In this document: positions 12,201 to 22,771 of the stretch, piece by piece
How positions within the stretch are numbered: position 1 is the stretch's first letter
Layout of the letters: each line of letters opens with the position of its first letter
From: Chrysaora quinquecirrha
Taxonomy: Eukaryota > Cnidaria > Scyphozoa > Semaeostomeae > Pelagiidae
DNA: 64,000 nt
Direction of reading: 5' to 3'
Assembly (NCBI GenBank): GCA_014526335.1
Contig: JACTAT010000058.1
Coordinates: 2,785,665-2,849,664, forward strand
Notes under the pieces: model-generated
Database searches by the model: none
The model's input: only the letters and a program-made list of their open reading frames with translations
Told to the model about the DNA's origin: nothing
Made by a program: the position numbers and the translations under genes

Positions 12201-15200
12201 AGAATTCCTTTCCAAAATCCTTAATGAAAACAGTAGGCAAAAACCGGCAGCCATCTTTTGCGGGAGCGTCTATTAAGCCCTTAAGATCAGCCCAGTCATA
12301 GTTGCTAATTGAGCAGTTGCTGATTAAATAAACATGTGTAACTGCTACCTTGACCATTAAAAAGTGTATGAAATAAGGTGCTGGAAGTGTTGAAATTATA
12401 TTCCTTTTGTTTTCGCTCTTGTGTAGGTCTGATGTTAGGCTTTTCACAAATGATAGCGATATCAAGTACAGCAAAGCATTGGACTCTTCACGATTGCCAC
12501 GGGTTAGTTTGTTTAAAATGTTTGTTTTTCTTCTTTAGATCTTTCTAAGTTTTCTAAATGCTGAAAATTTCACTTTTCGATAAATAAAGGCTTTGAAAAA
12601 ATAGACTTTACAAAGGCAAGGCTCAACTGTCCTGATTTTGTGTATCTCTGACGTTTTCTACCCTGCAGTTCCTATTCTTGCTCTCCAAAATATTTGATTC
12701 AGTAACTTTGGCTGTGGAAGGCTGTGAGAGCCCCTTTACTCAGCGAAGTCCTCCCCTTCTCCTTTTAAGATCGTATGCGTAGGTATGACTGGCCCTGATA
12801 CCCCCTCCCCACTCCCTTATTGGAATAGAAGTGGACAGTGTAGTCTATCCTGTGCGTTGAAGACTTCGTGGAGAGCCGGAGAGCCTTAAAACTTTAAATT
12901 GTGCAGACATTTTTTGTGCATAATGCATAGAAAACTCCATCTGGGTGATTACCCCCCCATTGAAAACTCCGTAGAAAACTCAATCTGGGTGATTACGCCC
13001 CCCCCCCCCATCTGCCCGACCGACATCTCTCGCGCGTATTGCCAGTGGTGAAGCTGGAAGGCCAATCTGTTGAAACGAGGGGAATCGAATCCAAAATTTA
13101 TTTGCCAAGAGACGCAAGACGCAAGATGCAGTTGTCGCAGGTTCAATACCTTGTCTGATCGTAGCAATTTCTCGCTTTTTGTCCAAAAATTCCTAATCCT
13201 GCTTTCCCATCCCCACCAAATGGCTTTTTGACAAACACTTTAAGAGTGTTCTTCTTTTCTTTGTTTTAGATCCAGTATGGCAGCATTGATCGCCTTCTAG
13301 AACGCTTGATGGACGTGCGATTCTTGAGTGTGGAGTTCCTCAACACATACCTTACAACATACCGAATATTCACCGATGCCATTTCATTGTTTGATACCTT
13401 GCTGCAATGGTATTACACAAGGGCGCAGTTTGAGTATCCAACATGCAGTCAAGAAAGTGTCATCGATGCCATGCCATCATCTGATATACCACATGCTGGT
13501 AAGAGTATTTGTTTTATTTGGTAAATACCCATTATGAATGTCGCATTGACGTTCTGTGGTAGCTAAAGGCTTTGAATGTTTCGTTGTGCTCAAACTCAAA
13601 GGTACCTCCCTTTAGTAACTGTATAAGCGATGTGGAAAAGCCTTATTGAGCCACACTTCAGATACTGCTGTCCTGTCTGGGGATCTGTAGGAATAACAGC
13701 TCTACAGAAGCTACAGAAATTACAAAACCGGGCCGCTAGAATAATTACAAACAGTCCTTATCACATTCATTCCGAACTTCTAATACAAAAACTTGGATGG
13801 CCTGAGGATGGCCTTGGATGGCAAGAGGATCAATACGAGGCCTAGGTGCATTGCTGTCTCTGAGATAGACTCACGACACGAGTCTCTAGTTTACGCTCCC
13901 CTTATTTTGATTTGTCACTCCAACAGAGTTTCATGTTGGAAGTTGTCACTCCACTCATTCTGGAGTTTCATGCTATGAAGGGATTTGATTGGTTCAAAGA
14001 AAACTAGCTATTGTTTTTTAGACAAATGCTGCAATCTGATTGGGACGCCAATTTTTTGGCGCCGCTTGCCAGTTTCAGAGCTGTAAGGACATAAGTCCCA
14101 GACTGAGCGATTGTAGAAAGCAACAACAACAACATCGAGCGAAGTAGTGGGACTTATGTAGTGAGTCTATCTCTGATAATCTCTAAAGTCACGTCAGAAG
14201 AGGCTTAGTCAAATGCTTCGGTCTTTTCCTGATGTTTAGACTCACAGGAGTGCCAGACTAAAAAAGGTTTTTAGTTATTCAGAGATGTTTCCGCTGTTTC
14301 TCCCAATTTTGAAATTTTGTACCACTCAAGTACTTCAGATCGTGTTTGGAGACCACATTCACGTTGTCACATTTCAATTTTACAACAATAAGATATTAAC
14401 ATGAAGCCTTATATGGTAAGCAAAACATAAAAGGATATTAAGTTATGCAAATGTTTACAGCATCAAAAGGAGGCTAGCTCTTTAAGATGACTCAATCACA
14501 GAGGAGTCACAAGAAAACAATATTGGATCAACTCAAGATTCGTTTTCTTTGTGTACTTTGGAAGGGTACCATTATTTAAAGAGGACTTAGATTCATTGAA
14601 CAATGGAGGCTGGATCACAGACAATATAATTGTGTATATGACCAGAGTCATTAAAAAAAAACACCCTCATCCCAGTGGAGTGAAGATAGTTGACAGCATT
14701 TTCTACCTCACTCTTTCTCAAAATGTTACAGATGTTAGAAGTTTAGAGGACATCTATCAAAATGCATCCTCATATTTAAAAGAAATGACCCAAAATGATA
14801 TCCTCATTGTTCCAATATGTTCCCATGGCCACTGGTACAGTATTGTGTTTGCCAGTTTTTGTATCACAGTGATGGACTCTTTAAGTCATGTGAGAGGGGG
14901 TTTGATAACACGAAATGAGCAAATTGAGCAAATATTACAGTTTCTTGCTTGGAAATTCCAGATTTTTTGGCAGTCAGTGAAAAGAACAGTGCTGTATGTA
15001 CCACAACAAAAAAATTCAACAGACTGTGGTGTCCATTTACTTCTCAACCTCTACAACTTTCTACAACCACAAAATTTCAGTACTTATTTATTTTACAACA
15101 CATACTTTTCATTTTTAGGCCCCGCGCGTCGTCAGAGAAATAGCTGCCCAAACGCCGTCGGCGGTGTCTACCACCCAGAAAGCAAGCGGAGACTCCAGAT

Positions 15201-18200
15201 TCACCGTCATGCAACGCAGGCTATATATGGCAAGCAAAACATAAAAGGATGTAAAGTTATGCAAATGTTTACAGCATCAAAAGGAGACTAGCTCTTTAAG
15301 AGCGCCCAAACGCCGTCGGCGGTGTTTACCACCCAGAAAGCAAGCGGAGACTCCAGATTCACCGACATAGCGCTGTACCAGTAACTCGAGAGGTCAAATC
15401 ACCTACTTGTCTCTACCCACCATCTATACTTGCGAATCGAAGACACTCATCGCCATCTGCTTTATTCGAAGAACCATCATTCACTTTTCCAATTCAGCTG
15501 GCTTCCTCTTCTTCAATCTCCATGACGCCAACCCGAAAAACCCAACCGATGAGCTTTGGCCATGGTGTGCGCACTCGTAGCAAATCCGGACCAGCTCTAT
15601 ACAAGGTTAATCCAAGTAAAATACTTGATTTCAGATCTGCAGACTACGGCAAGCTGCCCGATACACCGAAATCCACGGACCAGTCTGTGACGTCACCGCC
15701 TTTGTCTGCAAAAAGTGGAGCATCTGACGTCACACCATGCGCAAGCTTTTCCCTGTTGAAGAGAATGAAGGGGTGCCTGTTTTGAAATTAGACTCCCCGC
15801 CAAAGACAAAGAAAAGAGACTCCAAAAGGGGATCGCTGGGTAATGTATTACCAAGTAGAAGCTCAACTGGTGAAAGGGCAGAGTTCTCGCTTATTCCTTT
15901 TAAACATACCGACAAACAATCATGCGGCAATGACACTGTTATTAGCACTGTCGGCGTGACCGTTACGCCGGCGACAAGTCCGATTTCAAATTCTCCGCCG
16001 GAAACATTCAAAGGATTTCTTAGAGAATTCTCCAACGATTCTGTCAGCTCACGTGATTCGTGTGCGAGCTCCCATAGGTCTGATGCAATGGGAACGCCAG
16101 TGAAAGAACCAATCGCATTCGAGCAAAGTGTAACAGTGAAAAGAAAGCCATGTGGTCGATACGAGACTGTTTTTGATGCTATATTATCCCCAGTCCGCCG
16201 TCAATGTCGCCGAAAACCTCACCGAAAACATCGCCTTTAACGCCTCCACGCTCCCGGTCACCACAAATGTCACCAAAGAGCCCGATAAGACGCTTCATAC
16301 CTGGAAAGGACAGCAAGCGAAAATCCAGCGATAAAACCGACTTGATGACTGTTGATTCTGGTCGGACCAGCCCGTTGGATGTTTTACGGTCACCGACGTT
16401 AGCGCGTAGTCCGAATTCATCGCCACCATCGCCGGCACCTGGTGTTGTAGTCACGTCACACAGATCGTCACGAAGGCGAAGCAGTATCTCCTCCGCTGCG
16501 GTTGCATTTGCTGCAGCAACTGCAGGAGCATCTGTTTCCCCCGCAGCGTCGCCAACTTCTGCAAGCCGGTTTAGATTCGGATTCAATTTTCAGTTCAGTG
16601 AAAACGTCGATGGACACATCGTAACGATGAGGGTTGTGAAGATTTTGAAACATTGGATTTCTAAACAAATTGAGGTGAGTCTACAATCATGTAAGTCTAT
16701 GTTACTTCTTTACCGTTATTTATGTTATTGAAAGACATATCCAATGTACATTGGAATCAATATGGTTTTTTGCTAATAGCTTTAAAATGTGTTTGTCGAT
16801 TATTTCATTCTAGGACTTCAAAGGAAACGATGAACTGCGACGAAAAACAGTAGCATTTCTAAAAGAAGTAATCACTGACGATGGGTCGGGTCAAGCTGAA
16901 CAGAAGGCTTGTAGTGCGTTACTTAGGTATATTATCCTTTATTCATTTATTTGTTGGCAATTATTGACTTGACGTTGACTGGACGTTGACTCGACTTGAA
17001 ACTTGACTTGACTCGACGACTGACTCGACTTGACTGGACTTTGACTCGACTTGACTCGACTTGACTCGACTTGGCTCGACTTGACTCAACTTGACTGAAC
17101 TTGACTCGACTTGACTTGACTCGACTTGACTCGACTTGACTCGACTTGACTTGACTTGACTCGACTCGACTTGACTCGACTTGACTCGACTTGACTCGAC
17201 TTGACTCGACTTGACTTGACTTGACTCGACTTGACTCAACTTGACTCGACTTGACTCGACTTGACTCAACTTGACTCGACTCGACTCGACTTGACTCAAC
17301 TTGACTCGACTTGACTCAACTTGACTTGACTCGACTTGACTCGACTTGACTCGACTTGACTTGACTTGACTTGACTTGACTCGACTTGACTCGACTTGAC
17401 TCGACTTGACTTGACTAGACTCGACTCGACTCGACTTGACTTGAGCTTACCTTGTCTGACTCTATTTTCAGGACTCTTCAGACTGACGAGAACATTGAGA
17501 AGCGAATAGCGTATCAGTTGATTGTCCACTCGGACTATGACTTCACTTCACTAGACCATACTTGACTCTGATTTGAACATTTTCTAATGACTTTGCAGGT
17601 GAATGAACGACTCGAACAATTGATCGACGACTTGCAGAGCAACTGACTTATATCAACCATAGTTTATTGGCAATGATTCCAGCGAGGTATTTAGTTGACA
17701 AAATTTCCTGTATCCACCTACATGGCAAAAAAGTCTTCAATTTCTCAATCATTAGTTCTCAATCACTAATTGAAATCAGCCAGTTTTTAACTTGATTTCT
17801 ATTTTGTTTTATATTTTAGAGAATTTCTTAACGCTGCATGGATGAAGGACGACAAAGAGGCGAAAACGCCTAACATCCTTCGAGTCATCAATAATTTCAA
17901 TATGGTAAGAGATTTTTTAAGGACACATATTGAAGCCAGTTTTTCACCAAATCGTAAAAATCTTACAAAAATAATGTTAGAGGATCGTCACGAACGGTGA
18001 TTTTAGGCCCTGTCCAAACGATGAAACAGAGTTGGTCAAACATTTGAATTCGCTTGTCAAGCTTGTCAACCGTTTTGCACGTTACAAAAATTGCTTGACA
18101 AGCAAAAATGGACAAATCCTGTTGCGCCATGTTTTTGAAAAAGCACCTATCTTTATTAAGGGCATGTGTATTGGGTCTATTAAGTGAAGTTCAAAAGTAA

Positions 18201-21200
18201 ATCTACTTTCGACCTTCCTCTAACTTTAAGTAAAGGTCAAAGATTTACTTTTAACCTTCCTCTAACTTTAAGGGACCTGAACAAATCCGCAAGGTATTAA
18301 CATTATGATAAAACAATGTCTTCTGAAGTACTTCATATTTGTCTCAGTATCTAAAATGCTACGTTTCATTCCAGACAAGTCGTTTGGTAGCCTCGGATAT
18401 ACTTTCAAAGCAATCAGCCTCGCTCAGAGCATCAGCAATAGAGAAATGGGCAGTTGTATCTGACGTTTGTAGATGTATGCACAATTTCAATGGATTACTT
18501 GCCATTATATCAGCGTTTACAGGCTCAGCGATATATCGGCTGAGAAAGACGTGGGAGAAGGTCTCCAAACAGGTAAAAATGGCGTTTCGTTTCTTTAGTG
18601 GAAGGCATATACATACTACGACATAACCTCAATGTAGGCAAAATTGTAGAACTTTTATTGTTAAACCTTTTATTGTAGACGAAAATCTTGTTGGAGAAGC
18701 TGCAGAGCATCGTGTCAGCGGAAGGAAGGTTTAGAAACATGCGTGAAGCATTGAGGAGGTAATGCAACCTTGTAAATATGAATTTTCGGAAATGTTTTAG
18801 GCCGCGGCCAAATGATCAAACAGCATTTGGCAAACATTTGAAATTTGTTTGCCAAGCAAAATGTTTTACCGTTTGGGCACGTCACAAACGATTCTTGTCA
18901 AGCACGTTTTGCTTAAGCAATGTTTTGTGACGTTGTCCAACGTTGTTCAAGCATTGCTTGATACGCAAATTCCAAATGTTTGACAAGCATTGTTTGATCA
19001 TCTAGTAGGAAACCCAAACACGCGCGTTGGAGCATAGGCAGTTAATAATGGCCGCTTCCTTCTTGGAATACAATACTAGGTCACGTTTCTTCTATGTAAA
19101 CCGTTTTTTATTGCTTTTCTCTCTTTCTGATGTCTGTACACTTGAGGAGTGTCAGACCAAAAAGCTTTTGAGTATGCCCTACGATTTTTCCGCTGTTTTT
19201 CGCAATTTTGAAGTTCTTTACAACTCAGAAACTGTTTTTCTCTTTTTCAGCTGTGATCCACCTTGTGTTCCGTACCTGGGATTTTATCTCACGGATCTTG
19301 CTTTCATCGAAGAGGGTACGCCTAACTTCAATGATGCTGGATTGGTTAATTTCTCTAAAATGCGCATGGTACGTAAGGATACATGACCGTATTATTAGTC
19401 ACGTTTTAAGCCGCTACACGTGCACTTTTTGCTTGAAATGGCGACGCGACATACCTGAAAGTGCCCTTTCATTAAAAATTCTTAGGTTGCTATACGCTGC
19501 GACAAAAATGCTGCGATTGAAGTTCTGCGACAATCAACTTGCGTTATAAGAAGAAGGGGTCCTAGAAAATTTCCAAGAAAAGGCGCGAAAACAATGAATT
19601 GTGTTGCGTCGCCAATGCAAAAAAACCGGCTACACGCTGCGACATTACTGGCAACAAGCAAAATCATGTCGCGAACCGTTCAACCATAGCAATATTCTGC
19701 GACCGTATTTCCTAATGTCGCAGAAAACATTTTATTTGAAAATATATCCCTGGCTACACGTGCGACTCTTAGTTTTTCCGCTCTCGGCGACAACTTTTGA
19801 ACTTGTTCTGTCGCCATTTCAAGCAAAAAACCCCTTTTTTTCCCCCCCGGCTTTACGTTGCTGGTGCGATTCGCAAAGAGTGTGGGACCGGCAAGAAGGT
19901 CCCCCTGTTGATGTTACACGTTACTGAAATTTATAGATCTGTTTGATTAATATTATCCTAACCTTTCCTTACTTAGATATCAAACGTGATTCAAGAAATT
20001 CGCAGTTATCAACAAACACAGTATAAACTGAAACCAGACGAAAAGGTATGGTAACTGATTATTTCTATTGGTTGAAACGTTGATCGAAACTAGCCAATCA
20101 GAAACGTGAAGCAAAATAAGTATCCGGGGGGGTTCTTGACCCTGAAATGCCTGGAATGTTCGGGGTGTGTTTAAAAAGTTTTTACAAACCAACCCACCTT
20201 ATAGATATTGTTTTACGCATTTCAGCCACCCAGTTTTATGATTTTAGTATGCATTTGTGTACCAAATGTTAAGGAAATTTGATTCTGTGCCCACTATTAA
20301 GGTATTTTATGCATAAATCGGACCCAGTTGTAGAGAATTTTGACGAAAAACTCGCCCATATCAGGGTACCTGTAAGGCAACATTAGGGAGTACCCCTTGG
20401 ATAAGTATTGTATTTTAAACATAGTCGAAGTCCAAGAAACTCAGTCGAAGAGTGCAAGCGAAAATACGAGACTTTCTGGTTAGACGGCAATGGGTTTTGC
20501 CTTGATTTGAAAGGATTTTGAATCCCCAACAATTATGATATACTACACTCCTTTTCTATAAGACACATATAATAAGTAACTGCACAAGCCCTTCGTGAAA
20601 GTCAAGAAGTTCTTCTTGAATGGCCTATAGGTTCAACAAAAACCTAAAAAAACTTCATCCGAATTTCTTAAATTGTCTCCAAAAATGGAAGTGATGAGGA
20701 ATGCCAAACCCTAAAAAAGTGGACAAGCATGATAAGTGAATATGCAAAAAGTGATTCAATCAATGTCTAATTCACCGTGTTAGACATGATAGTCATCACT
20801 TATCATGACAAGCCTTTGATATTTATTAGGGCAACTATTCGGGCGAGATCCGTCTCCCATCAATGTACAAGTTTCTAGGTCAAGAGTTTCTGACTGTCTT
20901 GGCTCTTATACCCCTGGTTTTTGTGTTCGAAGAACTTCGAACACATTGGTGTGGGGTGGATGTCACTCACCAACTAACCAACGCTTGAACAATGGAAAAC
21001 GTGTAACAATAGGGCCATTGTCAAGAATGCCATTAGGGCCATTGTCTCGGCCATTTATGCGCAATTTGCGGTTAGTTGTTCACAATTCGGCCTGCAAGCA
21101 CTTTTGTCAATCTGGGGTCATGTGACAACTGACTCATCCTTGTTTACTAAATGGAACTGGAAAATTGCCACCTTGCTTTGGTAAATGACATTTCAGGCAT

Positions 21201-22771
21201 TCTCAACATTTAACAAAGAGTTTTGCCAAAGAGCGGCAATTTCAAAACAGTTTTCAAAACAAATCATCATTAATATTATCCTCACGATGAAAATCGTCAT
21301 AATAATAATAATAATAATGATAATCATCATCATCATCATCATCATGATTACTATCACCACCATTGACGGTGTGCAACATCTAAAGGAACGCTACCACCAC
21401 CACAACCAGCCCTACAACCATCACCTCGACCACCCTATCACCACCACTGGAACCACCCTACAACCATCACCTCGACCACCCTTATCACCACCACCACAAC
21501 TACCCCTACAACCATCACCACGATCACCCCTATCACAACCACCACAACCACCCCTTCAGCACCACAACCACCTCTATCACCACCACCATACCCACCATAC
21601 AACCACAATCACCCCTACCAACCAGCATCATGATCATCGTGTTCATCAACATCATCATCATAACCACCACCATTATCATCATAATCATTATCGTAACTAA
21701 CCAACGCTTGAACAATGGAAAACGTGTAACAATAGGGCCATTGTCAAGAATGCCATTAGGGCCATTGTCTCGGCCATTTATGCGCAATTTGCGGTTAGTT
21801 GTTCACAATTCGGCCTGCAAGCACTTTTGTCAATCTGGGGTCATGTGACAACTGACTCATCCTTGCTTACTAAATGGAACTGGAAAATTGCCACCTTGCT
21901 TTGGTAAATGACATTTCAGGCATTCTCAACATTTAACAAAGAGTTTTGCCAAAGAGCGGCAATTTCAAAACAGTTTTCAAAACAAATCATCATTAATATT
22001 ATCCTCACGATGAAAATCGTCATAATAATAATAATAATGATAATCATCATCATCATCATCATCATGATTACTATCACCACCATTGACGGTGTGCAACATC
22101 TAAAGGAACGCTACCACCACCACAACCAGCCCTACAACCATCACCTCGACCACCCCTATCACCACCACCGGAACCACCCTACAACCATCACCTCGACCAC
22201 CCTTATCACCACCACCACAACTACCCCTACAACCATCACCACGATCACCCCTATCACAACCACCACAACCACCCCTTCATCACCACAACCACCTCTATCA
22301 CCACCACTATACCCACCATACAACCACAATCACCCCTACCAACCAGCATCATGATCATCGTGTTCATCAACATCATCATCATAACCACCACCATTATCAT
22401 CATAATCATTATCGTCATCGTTGTGCATACCGATGAACATCTTTCATCATTTGACCGAAATAGCTATATTCAACCAGAGTCGTTCTTCGAACATGCCCAT
22501 AGGGCCCCTATGTTCATTTGTGGGTGTGCATTGTATTTATATTGATTCTGAACGTTCGTATCATCAAAATACTTTTTAGGTATTTCACTGTCTAATATAA
22601 TAATTTCACATAAGACATAGTGATTTCTTTTATTTTCAGATCATTACTTACTTAGTTTCAAGTGACTCAGTTCTTTGCAACGACGAACTTTATAACCTCT
22701 CTCTGCAACTCGAACCACGAAGACGAGGCTCTAGTTCTCGTGCCCAGAAGCCTGGCGTGACGTTTATCTAG
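3585..22771 (+). CDS. RASGRF: RasGRF-type Ras/Rac guanine nucleotide exchange factor (5' partial, broken in places)
   Basis: Activates Ras through a C-terminal CDC25 domain and Rac through a DH domain. Exons read: 3585-3732, 3967-4059, 4203-4456, 6003-6082, 6546-6622, 6999-7115, 7737-7847, 8363-8480, 9346-9518, 10257-10311, 11051-11127, 12427-12502, 13270-13498, 15119-16674, 16814-16926, about 17472-17510, about 17599-17686, 17820-17904, 18375-18572, 18679-18758, 19251-19368, 19977-20045, 22640-22771. Order: coiled coil ([15 protein letters not shown]), IQ-like [16 protein letters not shown] ([11 protein letters not shown] to LEELST), PH start ([12 protein letters not shown]), REM ([19 protein letters not shown]), proline/serine linker, RasGEF ([40 protein letters not shown]), ending PGVTFI. 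The order and motifs match animal RasGRF1/2. Oddities: the exon for the second half of the PH domain was not found, the linker exon is disrupted, and three single-base frame breaks are seen. The N-terminal PH domain is not visible. Confidence 0.9.
3786..3925. repeat. TTTAC/TTGAC pentamer tract
   Basis: Imperfect runs of TTTAC merge into CTTGACTTGACTTGAC and back to TTTAC, filling the short intron between the first two RasGRF exons. The same two pentamers make separate arrays elsewhere in the window, and here they are interleaved. Confidence 0.8.
4484..4890. repeat. GAT/ATG trinucleotide tract
   Basis: Runs of GATGATGAT with GATTGGTGATT variants, densest at 4801-4862. It is intronic, directly after the IQ/DH exon. 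Histidine- or aspartate-rich open frames across it are a by-product of the repeat. Confidence 0.85.
5330..5752. repeat. CAT/ATC trinucleotide tract
   Basis: Long imperfect CATCATCAT runs in the same RasGRF intron, with the complementary strand composition of the tract at 4484-4890. The two could pair as a large imperfect hairpin in the pre-mRNA. The 250 bases after it hold nothing recognisable before the exon at 6003. Confidence 0.85.
6185..6420. repeat. CAT/ATC trinucleotide tract
   Basis: Intronic ATC-rich repeat between the DH exons 6003-6082 and 6546-6622, including a CACCACCAT-rich core. Open frames through it are low-complexity isoleucine or histidine runs. Confidence 0.8.
8700..9015. 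repeat. Dispersed repeat with internally duplicated GAGGTGTCC motif
   Basis: Two imperfect copies of a segment with ACTTGTG...ACCAA..., GTCCGCTATCGAGAGGTGTCC and TGTGTGGAGGTT (about 8745-8810 and 8870-8935) and further partial pieces. Intronic; no coding content. Confidence 0.5.
9111..9282 (-). mobile_element. tRNA-like SINE, copy 2
   Basis: Same family as 3253-3441, in the same orientation, with the GAAGGTGCTGTGGCATCGTAG head on the minus strand and a CACCTTCACCTTCTC tail. It lies in the intron just upstream of the RasGRF PH exon at 9346. Confidence 0.65.
10362..10735 (-). mobile_element. Fragment of a LINE reverse-transcriptase C-terminus
   Basis: The minus strand encodes 114 residues including [48 protein letters not shown] and a terminal [10 protein letters not shown]. 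This resembles the region after the reverse-transcriptase fingers and palm in jockey/CR1-like non-LTR elements of cnidarians (family identity from memory). No catalytic YADD is present, so it is a 5'-truncated dead copy. It occupies the interval where the RasGRF exon for the second half of the PH domain is expected. Confidence 0.6.
11575..12050. repeat. Fold-back: inverted copies about 130 bp long
   Basis: The segment 11575-11705 (GGCCTGGGTCGGGTGCGACA, ATTTTTCTGGAAAATGGTA, TACGGTCGTTTTAGGAGA) recurs inverted at about 11910-12045 (TCTCCTGAAACGACCGTA, TACCATTTTCCAGAAAAATG, TGTCGCGCCCGACCCAGGC). The arms flank a spacer of about 200 bp. Intronic, non-coding. Confidence 0.6.
12066..12270. repeat. 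Second fold-back element
   Basis: Outer arms: GCAAAAGATGGCCGCCG near 12066 against CGGCAGCCATCTTTTGCGG near 12246. Inner arms: CTGGGAATAATTTCCTTAG near 12128 against CTAAGGAAATTATTCCCAG near 12183. Probably a MITE abutting the fold-back upstream. Confidence 0.6.
13621..13845 (+). mobile_element. Fragment of a LINE reverse-transcriptase, thumb region
   Basis: The + strand encodes [14 protein letters not shown] followed by [17 protein letters not shown], the block typical of jockey/CR1-like non-LTR reverse transcriptases just after the catalytic core. It runs for about 70 residues and then degenerates into repeats. Intronic, same strand as the gene. Confidence 0.65.
14411..14486 (+). repeat. 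76-bp direct repeat, left copy
   Basis: Begins ATATGGTAAGCAAAACATAA and ends CTAGCTCTTTAAG. It is nearly identical (about four differences) to 15225-15300. The two copies bracket the Ulp1-like ORF and the first bases of the RasGRF linker exon. Confidence 0.8.
14551..15118 (+). CDS. Ulp1-like (C48) cysteine protease ORF in a RasGRF intron
   Basis: An open frame of about 190 residues with the layout of a Ulp1/SENP catalytic domain: [12 protein letters not shown] near the start (the family's W-L-x-D substrate-binding block), catalytic His in [12 protein letters not shown], Asp in ITVMDSL, and the Gln and Cys of the oxyanion/nucleophile block in [20 protein letters not shown]. The His-Asp-Gln-Cys order is intact, so the core could be active. 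No ATG is seen at the start; the frame opens upstream without a good initiation codon, so the N-terminus is unknown or lies on another exon. The frame reads through the RasGRF acceptor to a stop at 15291. In animals such ORFs are often carried by DNA transposons; a captured host SENP-like exon is the alternative. No polyA tract is obvious. Confidence 0.65.
15146..15206 (+). repeat. 61-bp exon duplication, first copy
   Basis: Starts GCCCAAACGCCGTCGGCGGT and ends CAGATTCACCG. It matches 15304-15364 with one difference. The spacing of 158 bases is not a multiple of three, so both copies cannot be read in the same frame. Confidence 0.85.
15225..15300 (+). repeat. 76-bp direct repeat, right copy inside the exon
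   Basis: Partner of 14411-14486. It interrupts the RasGRF linker exon between the two 61-bp exon copies and supplies the stop at 15289-15291. Confidence 0.8.
15304..15364 (+). repeat. 61-bp exon duplication, second copy
   Basis: This copy is in frame with the rest of the linker exon ([20 protein letters not shown] leading into [13 protein letters not shown]), so it is probably the functional one. Confidence 0.8.
16965..17445. repeat. TTGACTCGAC decamer array
   Basis: About 47 imperfect units alternating TTGAC with CTCGAC variants, in the intron between the RasGRF exons 16814-16926 and 17472. It is far more degenerate than the pure TTGAC array at 34171-34490. The reverse strand reads as SSQVE-type repeats, a by-product. 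Confidence 0.9.
18001..18135. mobile_element. GGCCCTG fold-back element, partial copy
   Basis: Contains TTTTAGGCCCTGTCCAAACG, TTGGTCAAACATTTGAATT and TGCTTGACAAGCAAAAATGG, the vocabulary of the family best seen at 33186-33470 and 37091-37385. No clear right end. Confidence 0.5.
18799..19012. mobile_element. GGCCCTG fold-back element
   Basis: Left end AGGCCGCGGCCAAATGATCA, right end GCATTGTTTGATCATCTAG, with the internal palindromic blocks GTTTGCCAAGCAAAA and GCTTGATACGC. RasGRF intron. Confidence 0.55.
20046..20971. other. RasGRF last intron, unassigned part
   Basis: AT-rich intron with no exon recognised. 20120-20400 (GGGGGGGTTCTTGACCCTGA onward) resembles 30680-30850 and may be a diverged dispersed repeat. 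Confidence 0.4.
20972..21694 (+). repeat. 723-bp tandem duplication, unit 1
   Basis: Starts AACTAACCAACGCTTGAACA. It is followed at once by an almost identical unit at 21695-22414. Each unit ends in CAT/CAC-rich tracts that give threonine/histidine-rich open frames. It lies in the last RasGRF intron. Confidence 0.9.
21695..22414 (+). repeat. 723-bp tandem duplication, unit 2
   Basis: Second unit, about 720 bases. Differences from unit 1 are a few substitutions and a shorter ATA/ATC run, so the duplication is recent or was homogenised. Confidence 0.9.

Larger units (their letters stand above)
15119..16674 (+). pseudogene. RASGRF: RasGRF linker exon, disrupted as written
   Basis: This long exon encodes the disordered linker between REM and CDC25. 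After the TTTTTAG acceptor the in-phase frame reads [20 protein letters not shown], then runs into the inserted 76-bp repeat and stops at 15291. A second copy of the same 61 bases (15304-15364) reopens the true frame, which continues with [18 protein letters not shown]. Two more breaks follow: the frame drops by one base near 15747-15750 (TTTT run) and again near 16188-16191 (CCCC run), after which it reads [20 protein letters not shown] and reaches [18 protein letters not shown], a block conserved in RasGRF proteins. An AG at 15299-15300 could serve as an in-phase substitute acceptor that skips the duplicated part. I treat the exon as real but broken in this sequence. Confidence 0.6.

Noticed and set aside
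12945..13190. Possible further SINE with a GGTTCAATACC box
   Set aside because: Only a B-box-like word is seen, no second copy in the window and no clear A box, so the evidence is too thin.
15730..16586. Minus-strand frames opposite the RasGRF linker
   Set aside because: Antisense shadows of a long coding exon; the plus-strand reading has conserved family blocks.
21185..22354. Two long threonine/histidine-rich open frames
   Set aside because: They lie in the CAC/CAT tails of the 723-bp duplication, with no splice context or family match.
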